From Erythrobacteraceae bacterium (lineage in GTDB: Bacteria > Pseudomonadota > Alphaproteobacteria > Sphingomonadales > Sphingomonadaceae): DNA of 32,466 bases. The position numbers and the translations under genes are program-made. How positions within the stretch are numbered: position 1 is the first letter of the stretch; every line of letters starts with the position of its first letter. Shown here one piece after another: positions 26,019-32,466 of the stretch. The stretch covers positions 1-32,466 of the forward strand of contig JAIYAL010000065.1 of NCBI GenBank assembly GCA_027489095.1, read 5' to 3'. A model generated the notes under the pieces. The model did not search any database. It was not told the origin of the DNA and was given only the letters and a program-made list of their open reading frames with translations.

Positions 26019-26030
26019 CATTCCGGAATG
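26019..26030. promoter_or_regulatory. 12-bp perfect palindrome before the GT2-GT4 gene
   Basis: CATTCCGGAATG is self-complementary and lies about 73 bases before ATG 26103, in the 278-base gap after the GH5 gene. It could be an operator; nothing else supports it. Confidence 0.25.
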
Positions 26031-26102
26031 TGCTTCGTGCCTGGCAGGGCGTGGCAATCCCGGCTTTCCACGGCGCCAAACGTGCAAAGGCTGGCCTGAT
26101 CT

Positions 26103-28238
26103 ATGGCAACGACCTGGATTGTTCTGGTCAACTGGAACAGCGGCGGCGATACGATCGAATGCCTCGAATCGTTGTTGCGGCTCGAGAGCGGCGATTTTGC
26201 CGTGGTTATCGTGGACAACGGATCAACCGACGGCTCGGCGGAACGGATCGCTTCTTGGGCGCGATCGCCAACCGCGCCCTTCACGTCTCCGGTGTGGAGC
26301 CGGCTGCCCTTTGCGCGTGCGCAGCACAAGTCGTTCACGGTGATCGACGCCGCGACTCCCCTACCATCGCCGTCTGCGGATATCACGCTGATCCGCGCTG
26401 GGCGCAATCTGGGCTTCGCCGGTGCCAACAACCTTGGAATGGCCTTTGCCAAGGCCGATTCCCAGGCGGCCTGGTACTGGATTCTCAACAACGACACCGT
26501 CGTTGCCCCCGACAGCCTTTCGATCCAGGTGGCCCGCATGGCTGCGGATCCCGCGATCGGCATGCTCGGCGCGCGGCTGATGTTTTACGCCGAACCCGAC
26601 GTGGTCCAGGGCCTGGCCGGAGGATTTCTGCCCATGCGCGGGCGCGGATACCATATCGGTATGGGCGAGATGGCCGGCGCGATGCCGTCGATCGCTGCGG
26701 TCGAGGCCGAAATGCGCTATGTGCTGGGCGCATCGATGTTCGTCCGCGCCAGCCTGGTCGATCGCATCGGCGCGATGGAAGAAAGCTACTTCCTCTATTT
26801 CGAAGAGCTCGACTGGGCCCGCCGCATGCCACGCGATCAGCGGCTGGCAATCGCGCCCGATGCCATCGTGTGGCACAAGGAGGGCGGGTCGATCGGATCA
26901 TCGACACGCTGCCGACCAAGCGACACCAGCCTCTATTACATCAATGCCAGCCTGCTGCGTTTCTACTGGCGGCATTATCGTGGCCGCATCGCCGTCGCGA
27001 TTGCTCGCGTGCTGCGCGAGGCGCTGGGCCTGATCGCTCGGAGCGATCGCGCAGGCGCGCGCGCCATCGGCCGCGCCGCGCACGATGTGCTGCGCGGGGT
27101 GCACCGTCAGGGCCGCTATGGCTCTGCCGAGTTCGAGGCCGCGCCCCCCCCGATGAGCGAGAGCCTGCATGTCGGCATCGATGGCCATGTCCTGACCGGG
27201 CGTTTCCAGGGAACGCGCACGACCCTTTCGGGCCTGCTGCGCGCGCTGGCCCCGCGCATCGGCAAGCGGCGGTTCACGATCTATGCCAACGATCCCGCCG
27301 CGGCGCGCGCGATGCTGGGCACCGATGCCTTTGGCTATGCCGACTTAGGCGGCGCGGGCTCGATCATGCGGCTGCTCTCGGTGTTTCCGCGGCTGTTCCA
27401 GCGCGATGGGGTCGATCTAGGAGTATTCCAGTACATGGCGCCGCTCACCGGCCGGACTATTGTGTTCATCCACGATATCCTGCCGCTGACCCACCCGCAC
27501 CTGTTCCCGTTAAACGTGCGGCTGCGTACGTGGATCTTTTTCACGATGTCGATTCGGCGCGCGCGGCTGGTGATCGCGGTAAGCAACTACACGCGTGAGG
27601 CGATCCTGCGCTATTACCGGCTGCCGCCCGAACGGCTGCACACCGTGCTTAACGGTCCCTCGTTTCCCGCCGAGGTCTACGAGCGCGGAGCCGAGCCGGC
27701 GGCATCGCGTTATATCCTGACCGTCGGGCGGATCGAGCCGCGCAAGAATGCCGCGCTGCTGGCCGCCGCATTTCGCCGGGCCGCCGTGCCCGGGCTGCGG
27801 CTGGTCATCGCGGGATCGTGGGATCCCGAATTCCCCAGAGGAACGCTCGAGGGCGAGGGCATCGAAGTACGCGAAGGTCTAGACGATGCCGCGCTGATCG
27901 AGCTCTATCGCGGCGCCAGCCTGTTCGTCTATCCCAGCGAAGCCGAGGGATTTGGCGTGCCGTTACTCGATGCCACGCTGTTCGGCCTGCCGGTGATCGC
28001 GTCGGACCGCACCGCCCTGCCCGAAGTGGCCGGAGACATGGCCGAATATTTCGATCCGACTGCTTCCGATGCCGCAGCCGTGCTGGCCGCGCGCATTGCC
28101 AGCCATTTTTCCGACCGCCCGGTAGCAAGGCCAAACCCCACCCAGCGCGCGGCACAGGCAAAGCGCCTGACATGGGATCAGGCGGCCGAAGCCTTTCTCG
28201 CGGCCATCGATGCGGCGCATGACGGAGCGCGGCGATGA
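26103..28238 (+). CDS. Double glycosyltransferase, GT2 domain fused to GT4 domain
   Basis: A 711-residue protein made of two enzymes. Residues of about 1-345 are a GT2 (rhamnosyltransferase-like): TWIVLVNWNSGGDTIECLES, IVDNGSTDGSAERI, WILNNDTVVAPDSL with the NNDT metal site at 129-132, and a late YFLYFEELDWARR. From methionine 351 (MSESLHVGIDGHVLTGRF) a complete GT4 follows: FIHDILPLTHPHLFP, TVGRIEPRKNAALLAAAF, SEAEGFGVPLLDATLFG. In the E-x7-E donor motif the second glutamate is aspartate (E615, D623). The junction codons include eight consecutive C bases. One C fewer would stop the GT2 at TGA, with the GT4 starting at the overlapping ATG 27153. The fusion may therefore be an artefact or variable. 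Its stop overlaps the next gene by four bases. Confidence 0.85.
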   Translation: MATTWIVLVNWNSGGDTIECLESLLRLESGDFAVVIVDNGSTDGSAERIASWARSPTAPFTSPVWSRLPFARAQHKSFTVIDAATPLPSPSADITLIRAGRNLGFAGANNLGMAFAKADSQAAWYWILNNDTVVAPDSLSIQVARMAADPAIGMLGARLMFYAEPDVVQGLAGGFLPMRGRGYHIGMGEMAGAMPSIAAVEAEMRYVLGASMFVRASLVDRIGAMEESYFLYFEELDWARRMPRDQRLAIAPDAIVWHKEGGSIGSSTRCRPSDTSLYYINASLLRFYWRHYRGRIAVAIARVLREALGLIARSDRAGARAIGRAAHDVLRGVHRQGRYGSAEFEAAPPPMSESLHVGIDGHVLTGRFQGTRTTLSGLLRALAPRIGKRRFTIYANDPAAARAMLGTDAFGYADLGGAGSIMRLLSVFPRLFQRDGVDLGVFQYMAPLTGRTIVFIHDILPLTHPHLFPLNVRLRTWIFFTMSIRRARLVIAVSNYTREAILRYYRLPPERLHTVLNGPSFPAEVYERGAEPAASRYILTVGRIEPRKNAALLAAAFRRAAVPGLRLVIAGSWDPEFPRGTLEGEGIEVREGLDDAALIELYRGASLFVYPSEAEGFGVPLLDATLFGLPVIASDRTALPEVAGDMAEYFDPTASDAAAVLAARIASHFSDRPVARPNPTQRAAQAKRLTWDQAAEAFLAAIDAAHDGARR
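27144..27151 (+). repeat. C8 homopolymer at the GT2/GT4 junction
   Basis: Eight C residues in codons 348-350, immediately before in-frame ATG 27153. Reading with seven C gives CGA TGA, a stop overlapping that ATG as ATGA. Such tracts slip during replication and are also error-prone in some sequencing methods. Confidence 0.9.
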
Positions 28239-29470
28239 CAGGACGCCTGATCGTGCTAACAATCGACCAGCCCTATCCGCCCAACTATGGTCACAAGGTC
28301 GACCAGTACCACCGCTGGCGCGGTTTTGCCGCCAACGGGTGGACGCTGCGGCTGATCTGCTGGCGTTCGCCGCAGGATCCGCCGGCCGCGCCCGATGCCG
28401 AGGCAAAACTGGCCGAGGTGTTCGACCGCGTGGACGAGTTGCCGATCGGCTATGACTTTAGCAGCATGTTGCGGCGGCTTTGTTTGCTGCTTTGCTATCC
28501 CAGCCATGTCGCCTCGCGCGTGCCCCATGCGGCTACTCGGCGTCGGCTTATAGCCGAGGCGCGGGAATTCGCTCCCGACGCGATCATTCTCGATGGCATC
28601 TACGGGGGGGTGCTGGGCAGCGATCTAGCGCGCGCTTGTGGCGTGCCAGTGATCGTGCGCGGGCACAATATCGAACATGTCTATTTCGCCGGGCAAGTGC
28701 GCGCCACGGCTAACATCGCGCGGAAGTTCAAGTGGTCACTCGCGCTGCTGGGGCTGAAACGATACGAATCCGCAGTGCTGCGCCAGGCCGATTGGACCTT
28801 CGACATTTCCGCTGACGACGTGCGATTCTGGCAGGATCGGGGGATCACCCGGATTTCCTGGTCCCCCACTGTCTATCCCGGCGATGTCTGCACCAACATC
28901 ATCGATCCGGGCCAGCGCCAGTTCGATGTCGCCTATATCGGCAACTTGCGCCTGCCCAACAACTTAGCCGGGCTGACTTGGTTCGTGCGCGAGGTGCTGC
29001 CGCTGCTGCGCGCGGCGCGGCCGGAAACAACCTATTGCTTTGCCGGGGCCAATCCTTCGCCAGAGGCAATCCGCCTCTTTGCCGAAGCCCCCGAGATCAC
29101 GCTGGTGCCCGATGCGCCAAGTGCGGATGAGATCTTGAAGAACGGCCGCGTGCTGGTGAACCCGATCCTTTCGGGCAGCGGGGTCAACGTCAAATCGATC
29201 GACATGCTGCGCTATGACGCGCCAATCGTCACAACTGCGATCGGCGCCCAGGGGTTTGACGAAACGATCCGCGGGGAATTCACCGTATGCAACGATGCGC
29301 CCGGCTTTGCCGCGGCGATAATCGCGGCGCTTGCCGATCCTCGCCCGCCAGCCGGGCGTGAGGCCGCCCGCGCGCTATTCGGCAGCGCCGGGCTGGAGGC
29401 GCAGATGGCGATGGTTTCGCGGATCATCGCTCAGGGCCGGCACCGGGACCTTAAATGCGCCGCACGGTGA
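28235..29470 (+). CDS. GT4-family glycosyltransferase
   Basis: A 411-residue enzyme of the GT4 (GT-B) fold, probably adding one sugar of the repeat unit in the cytoplasm. The N-terminal domain begins LIVLTIDQPYPPNYGHKVDQ and includes VIVRGHNIEHVYFAG. The C-terminal donor domain has FDVAYIGNLRLPNNLAGLTW and VLVNPILSGSGVNVKSIDML, in which SGSGVNVK takes the place of the usual EGF-type donor loop, as in many EPS GT4 proteins. ATG 28235 has GGAG seven bases upstream and overlaps the previous stop (ATGA). A run of seven G at about 28604-28610 lies within the codons for YGGVLG. Its 3' end overlaps by 20 bases a truncated gene on the other strand. Confidence 0.88.
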   Translation: MTGRLIVLTIDQPYPPNYGHKVDQYHRWRGFAANGWTLRLICWRSPQDPPAAPDAEAKLAEVFDRVDELPIGYDFSSMLRRLCLLLCYPSHVASRVPHAATRRRLIAEAREFAPDAIILDGIYGGVLGSDLARACGVPVIVRGHNIEHVYFAGQVRATANIARKFKWSLALLGLKRYESAVLRQADWTFDISADDVRFWQDRGITRISWSPTVYPGDVCTNIIDPGQRQFDVAYIGNLRLPNNLAGLTWFVREVLPLLRAARPETTYCFAGANPSPEAIRLFAEAPEITLVPDAPSADEILKNGRVLVNPILSGSGVNVKSIDMLRYDAPIVTTAIGAQGFDETIRGEFTVCNDAPGFAAAIIAALADPRPPAGREAARALFGSAGLEAQMAMVSRIIAQGRHRDLKCAAR

Positions 29471-29540
29471 AGTAGTGCATTCCCCGCGCGCCCAATTCCT
29501 TCAGGTCGTGGTTAGTGGGCAGATCGACCACCAATGCCGT
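29451..29540 (-). pseudogene. C-terminal tail of a gene cut off by the IS3 element
   Basis: Reading minus from the IS boundary, 29 codons give TALVVDLPTNHDLKELGA and then RGMHYFTVRRI before TAA at 29451. The text looks like real protein and is in the high-GC style of the EPS genes. The start and body are missing. I do not recognise the family. It is convergent with, and overlaps by 20 bases, the GT4 gene. Confidence 0.65.
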
Positions 29541-29585
29541 TGACATGACCCCCTGATTTTCTCCACGAGCGATTAGAGTCTGGCC

Positions 29586-29870
29586 TTGAAGGAAGGACAG
29601 ACGAGGAAGCGTGCAAGGTTTTCGGAAGAGCAGATCATTGGCGTGCTGAAGGAGGCCGAGGCGGGCGCGAAGACCGCTGATTTGGCTAGGCGGCATGGGG
29701 TGTCTGAAGCGAAGATTTACAACTGGAAGGCCAAGTATGGCGGGCTGGAGGTATCCGAGGCCCGGCGGCTGCGGGATCTCGAGAGCGAGAATGCCAAGTT
29801 CAAGAGCCTTCTGGCCGATGCGATGCTTGACCGGGCTGCGCTGAAGGATCTTCTGGCAAAAAAGTTCTGA
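29586..29870 (+). CDS. IS3-family transposase OrfA (helix-turn-helix)
   Basis: A 94-residue protein with the HTH_Tnp_1 motif (RFSEEQIIGVLKEAEAGAKT, then LARRHGVSEAKIYNWKAKYG) and a C-terminal leucine-zipper-like coil (LRDLESENAKFKSLLADAML). It starts with TTG at 29586 and is complete. In this family OrfA is fused to OrfB by programmed frameshift to make the transposase. Here OrfB is broken, so OrfA is left without a partner in this copy. Confidence 0.9.
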   Translation: MKEGQTRKRARFSEEQIIGVLKEAEAGAKTADLARRHGVSEAKIYNWKAKYGGLEVSEARRLRDLESENAKFKSLLADAMLDRAALKDLLAKKF

Positions 29871-30771
29871 CGCCCGCCGCAAAGCGGGAAGCTGTCGCTC
29901 ATCTCAAGGCGTGCCACGGGATGAGCGACAGCGGGCGTGCCGTGTCATCGATGCTGATCGCAAGAGCGTGCGCTACCGTTCCACACGGGACGATGGTGTG
30001 CTGCGTGAGAAGCTGCGAGATCTGGCCAACCAGCTTCGCCGGTTCGGCTATCGCCATTTGAACATCCTGCTGCGCCGGGAGGGCGTGATGATCAACCGGT
30101 AGAAGACCCAACGTCTGTAACGCGAGGAAGGGCTGGCGGTCAGGCGGCGACGCAGCCGCAAGCGTGCTGTCGGAACCAGGGCACCTGCTCCGGTTCTGGC
30201 GCTGGCGAACCAGCGCTGGAGCCTGGACTTTGTTCACGACAAGCTGGCCTCTGGCAGGCGGTTCCGCGTGCTCAACGTGGTCGATAACGTGACCCAGGAG
30301 TGCCTAGCGGCGGTGCCGGACACGTCCATCTCCGGGCACCGTGTCGTGCGCGAGCTGACCCAGCTGATCGCCCAGCGGGGCAAGCCCGGCATGATCGTCA
30401 GCGACAATGGCTCCGAGCTCACCAGCAATGCCATGCTCGCATGGTGCAGTCAGATCGGGGTGGAGTAGCATTGCATCGCTCCGGGCAAGCCGATGCAGAA
30501 TGGCTACGTCGAGAGCTTCAACGGCCGCATGCGCGATGAGCTGCTGAACGAGACCTTGTTCATGAGCCTTGCCCATGAACGGGTCGAGATCGCTGCCTGG
30601 GTAGAGGATTACAACCGGGAGAGGCCGCACTCGTCCCTTGGCTTCAATGCCGCGGCGGCGTTCGCCGCCGAACTGGATAAGCAATGGCCTGCTTCGCTAC
30701 GCCCTACGGGCTCCGCTACGCAGCCCATTGCTTCAACCGCGCTGATACGCAAAATGTACGCCCGGCTCTAA
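29871..30771 (+). pseudogene. IS3-family transposase OrfB (integrase core), broken by stops
   Basis: The sequence is readable as an OrfB: ACRVIDADRKSVRYRSTRDD, LRRFGYRHLNILLRREGV, WSLDFVHDKLASGRRFRVLN with the first catalytic aspartate, VSDNGSELTSNAML with the second, and [20 protein letters not shown] with the glutamate. A one-base change near 29925 shifts the frame after HGMS. In-frame stops occur at 30100 (TAG for Lys), 30118 (TAA for Tyr) and 30466 (TAG for Trp in GVEWHYIAPG). The catalytic triad is otherwise intact but cannot be made in one piece. Confidence 0.9.
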
Positions 30772-30803
30772 TCCCAGCTGGGAGAAAGCTGGCGGTCATG
30801 TCA

Positions 30804-30910
30804 TCTTCGATCGTCAATTCATCTCTGCCACACTAGCGAGTCGAATAGATCAATGGAATGTCAATCACATCGAACCACTCAATGAGTATGGATTAATTGC
30901 CACTGAATAA
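30804..30910 (+). pseudogene. Possible C-terminal tail of a second gene cut off by the IS3 element
   Basis: In the plus frame the bases after the IS give IFDRQFISATLASRIDQW and then NVNHIEPLNEYGLIATE, ending at TAA 30908-30910, nine bases before the convergent methyltransferase stop. The text looks protein-like and AT-richer, like the DNA to its right. It has no start. It is weaker than the tail on the left side of the IS. I recognise no family. Confidence 0.4.
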
Positions 30911-30919
30911 TGATTGATT

Positions 30920-31882
30920 TCAGATTCGCGTGAACCAAAATGCGCCTGGTTCAGCTTGAGGATTGGCCTTCAACATAGGACAAGCCTTGGAAACAGCGTC
31001 AAAATGTTCATTCTTCAGCCAATTCAGGGCACAAACAATTTTGAAGTCTGAGTTAAATGCCAGAAAAGACTCGAGAAGATACTGCTCATTCCACAAGCGC
31101 CGATCTATTCGAAGCCATTTCTCAGGATAATCACGTGGCGTAAATATATCATGCACATGAACTTGCACGCCACTAGCAATTCGCGGTATTATCTCATTAA
31201 ACTCACGCAATACATCGCCCCACGGCCTGATGACATGTGAACTATCTATAAATAGTATATCCCTAGACTGTAGTTTATCAAATATCTCTAGGTTAACTTT
31301 CTCAACTGGATCTCGAATTACCGCCACACCAATACTCTCAAGCCAACCCATTTCATAGGGCTCTATGCAAATATGCTCACAATTATAAGCATTATCTTCC
31401 TGCATATTTGCAGAAATAGCCAATCGCGCCATTAGAGTCGACTGACCAGATCCTATTTCAATTATTCTTCTTGGCTTATTTATTCTGATCATATTGTATA
31501 GCATTTCAGAATCGCCATAGCTATACATTTCATTCAAATAGCCGAATTCGGTTTCCCCCATTTTATTAACCGGTATTGCTCGCAACTCGTCTGCGAACTC
31601 GCATTTATCAAGAAGCTCGAGTTGCTCGAGTTCATTAAAGTTAATGCCCGGCAACGAACGCACGAGGTTTGTAAGCTCAGGCAGGTCGCGCTCGCGGTAA
31701 GCAGGATCGTAATAATGAGTTGTCCGCAGCGCGACTCCCGCCTTGTCTGCAGCCGCAATGAACATTGGCAACCTGCCCTGTCGTTTCGCGATGTATCGCA
31801 CCAACGGAGACGCAAGTCGAATGAACGCCGTTGCCAAAATATCTGAAGGGTTCACTTTCAAATATCCTCCACTAAGAGTCAT
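30920..31882 (-). CDS. Class I SAM-dependent methyltransferase (Methyltransf_24-like)
   Basis: A 320-residue protein with the SAM-binding motif RRIIEIGSGQSTLMARLA (E142, G144, G146), the acidic loop HICIEPYEMGWLES, and DILFIDSSHVIRPWGDVLRE as motif II. It likely methylates a sugar of the EPS or lipopolysaccharide, an inference from position. Two starts compete: ATG 31882 has only GGAA upstream, while GTG 31855 (codon 10) has a strong GGAGG ten bases before it and would give 311 residues. The gene is much more AT-rich than the rest of the window, suggesting separate acquisition. An AT-rich segment with a TATAAT hexamer (complement of 31946-31951) lies upstream and may hold its promoter. Confidence 0.85.
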   Translation of the reverse strand: MTLSGGYLKVNPSDILATAFIRLASPLVRYIAKRQGRLPMFIAAADKAGVALRTTHYYDPAYRERDLPELTNLVRSLPGINFNELEQLELLDKCEFADELRAIPVNKMGETEFGYLNEMYSYGDSEMLYNMIRINKPRRIIEIGSGQSTLMARLAISANMQEDNAYNCEHICIEPYEMGWLESIGVAVIRDPVEKVNLEIFDKLQSRDILFIDSSHVIRPWGDVLREFNEIIPRIASGVQVHVHDIFTPRDYPEKWLRIDRRLWNEQYLLESFLAFNSDFKIVCALNWLKNEHFDAVSKACPMLKANPQAEPGAFWFTRI

Positions 31883-31978
31883 GATATTTCCGAAAGAAAA
31901 TGCACTGCACTGCAGTTCTTAAGCCAAAATTAAAAAATTATCATGATTATATGCCGCCTCTCTACAAATTATATCTAA

Positions 31979-32203
31979 TCAAGACGGAATCTGCGTTTTA
32001 ATATCGCAATCATTTAATCGATCAAGATTATCAACATAAAAATTATTATTTACAAAATTTACGATTTTATCAAGAGGTAACATAAATCGATGATAAAATA
32101 ATTGCTGTTCTTCAGATAGGTGGCCTCTTTCAATAAGAGGCCTGCACGTCTCATAGACCCTGCATCGAACTGTTCTCTGAAAAACTCTGAAGTATGCATT
32201 CAA
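31979..32203 (-). CDS. Small orphan reading frame next to lptA, possibly a gene remnant
   Basis: A 74-residue frame in AT-rich DNA: ...YFRVFQRTVRCRVYETCRPL, then HLSEEQQLFYHRFMLPLDKI, then FVNNNFYVDNLDRLNDCDIK. The only start is a TTG (32203) overlapping the lptA stop, and I see no ribosome site. The frame stays open upstream inside lptA, so this may be the C-terminal fragment of a foreign gene fused behind lptA by recombination. The composition looks like real protein. Family unknown. Confidence 0.35.
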   Translation of the reverse strand: MNAYFRVFQRTVRCRVYETCRPLIERGHLSEEQQLFYHRFMLPLDKIVNFVNNNFYVDNLDRLNDCDIKTQIPS

Positions 32204-32466
32204 TTTTTTGGCGCCGCGAAAATTCCGCTCACCCGCCCATTCCCGCTTTTCGACTCGAGTCCGCCCGGGCGCGAAGCACTCCCGGAGGGCCTGCCATCAA
32301 TGTTCGAGATGCCGGTGTTGAGATCGATCACCAGACGGCCGCCGTTGAGGGTGTCGGTCCCACGCCGCAGTGCAACGTTGCCCGCCATCGTGATGATCTT
32401 CGCGTTGAAATCGTAGACAGCGACATCGCCCGTCGCACGCTCGTTGCCGCGCGTCACCACAACTCC
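32200..32466 (-). CDS. lptA: LptA-like lipopolysaccharide transport protein, C-terminal part (5' end outside window)
   Basis: The last 88 codons of an OstA/LptA-domain protein, the periplasmic bridge carrying lipopolysaccharide to the outer membrane. The repeats of the beta-jellyroll are visible: ERATGDVAVYDFNAKIITMA, GNVALRRGTDTLNGGRLVID, LNTGISNIDG. It then runs into a basic, glycine/serine-rich tail and stops at 32200. The frame is open to the window edge. In most alphaproteobacteria lptB follows directly; here AT-rich foreign-looking DNA follows instead. This marks the edge of the EPS island or a rearrangement. Confidence 0.85.
   Translation of the reverse strand, partial: GVVVTRGNERATGDVAVYDFNAKIITMAGNVALRRGTDTLNGGRLVIDLNTGISNIDGRPSGSASRPGGLESKSGNGRVSGIFAAPKN

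Larger units (their letters stand above)
29541..30803 (+). mobile_element. IS3-family insertion sequence, decayed (about 1263 bp)
   Basis: Both ends read inward begin TGACATGACC, followed by similar sequence (CCCTGATTTTCTCC on the left, GCCAGCTTTCTCCC on the right). The element carries an intact orfA and a broken orfB. No matching 3-5 bp target duplication is visible: the left flank ends CCGT and the right flank begins TCTT. The outer ends therefore came together by deletion or rearrangement, or the duplication has been lost. Confidence 0.82.

Noticed and set aside
25946..27598. 550-residue plus-strand frame overlapping the GT2-GT4 gene
   Set aside because: Arginine-rich text without motifs; the overlapping frame from 26103 carries all glycosyltransferase motifs.
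1..32466. CRISPR arrays, tRNA or rRNA genes
   Set aside because: I saw no regularly spaced direct repeats and no tRNA-like or rRNA-like sequence on reading the window.

Overview
The window is high-GC DNA from an alphaproteobacterium, most likely a sphingomonad (Sphingomonas, Novosphingobium, Sphingobium or a close relative). I infer this from gene style, codon use and content; no marker in the window fixes the genus. It carries most of an exopolysaccharide (EPS) locus of the Wzx/Wzy-dependent type, broken up by insertion sequences, and it ends at the 3' part of an lptA-like gene.

Layout. (1) 1-7352, plus strand: the assembly and export block. It holds the 3' part of a polyprenyl-phosphate hexose-1-phosphate transferase (chain initiation), a small secreted protein, a WaaL/Wzy-type membrane protein, an outer-membrane export lipoprotein (OPX), a Wzz-BY-kinase co-polymerase, and a membrane-anchored helical-repeat protein. 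(2) 7426-11514: a graveyard of mobile DNA. It contains an IS5-family remnant and a decayed IS110-family element with an apparently intact IS66 inserted in its 3' end; the 8-bp target duplication CTTTACGG is still visible. (3) 11825-23844, minus strand: a long, tightly packed operon. Read 5' to 3' it is rmlC, rmlB, rmlD, rmlA (dTDP-L-rhamnose), a Gfo/Idh/MocA oxidoreductase, an aldo-keto-reductase-like TIM-barrel protein, a Wzy-like protein, a Wzx flippase, a polysaccharide pyruvyl transferase, an FrhB-type Fe-S/flavin protein and a DUF1972 (rhamnosyltransferase-type) glycosyltransferase. (4) 23845-24669: an intergenic region between divergent operons, with two overlapping dyads. (5) 24670-29470, plus strand: a Tat-exported GH5-like hydrolase, a GT2-GT4 double glycosyltransferase and a further GT4. 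(6) 29451-32466: a decayed IS3-family element flanked by two 5'-truncated gene tails, then an AT-rich patch with a SAM methyltransferase and a small orphan ORF, then lptA.

How the genes work together. The first enzyme loads a sugar phosphate onto undecaprenyl phosphate. The glycosyltransferases, including a probable rhamnosyltransferase fed by RmlABCD, extend the repeat unit. The pyruvyl transferase, and possibly the methyltransferase, decorate it. Wzx flips the unit, a Wzy-type protein polymerises it, and the BY-kinase co-polymerase and OPX control length and export. The GH5 protein probably trims polymer in the periplasm.

The most notable observation is a run of eight C residues exactly at the GT2/GT4 junction (27144-27151). 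Removing one C would convert the 711-residue fusion into two genes with the ATGA stop/start overlap used elsewhere in the locus. The fusion is therefore a sequencing error, a phase-variable switch, or a very recent gene fusion. I did not find a wholly unknown system. The least understood parts are the FrhB-pyruvyl transferase pair, the TIM-barrel/Gfo-Idh pair and the helical-repeat protein after the BY-kinase.
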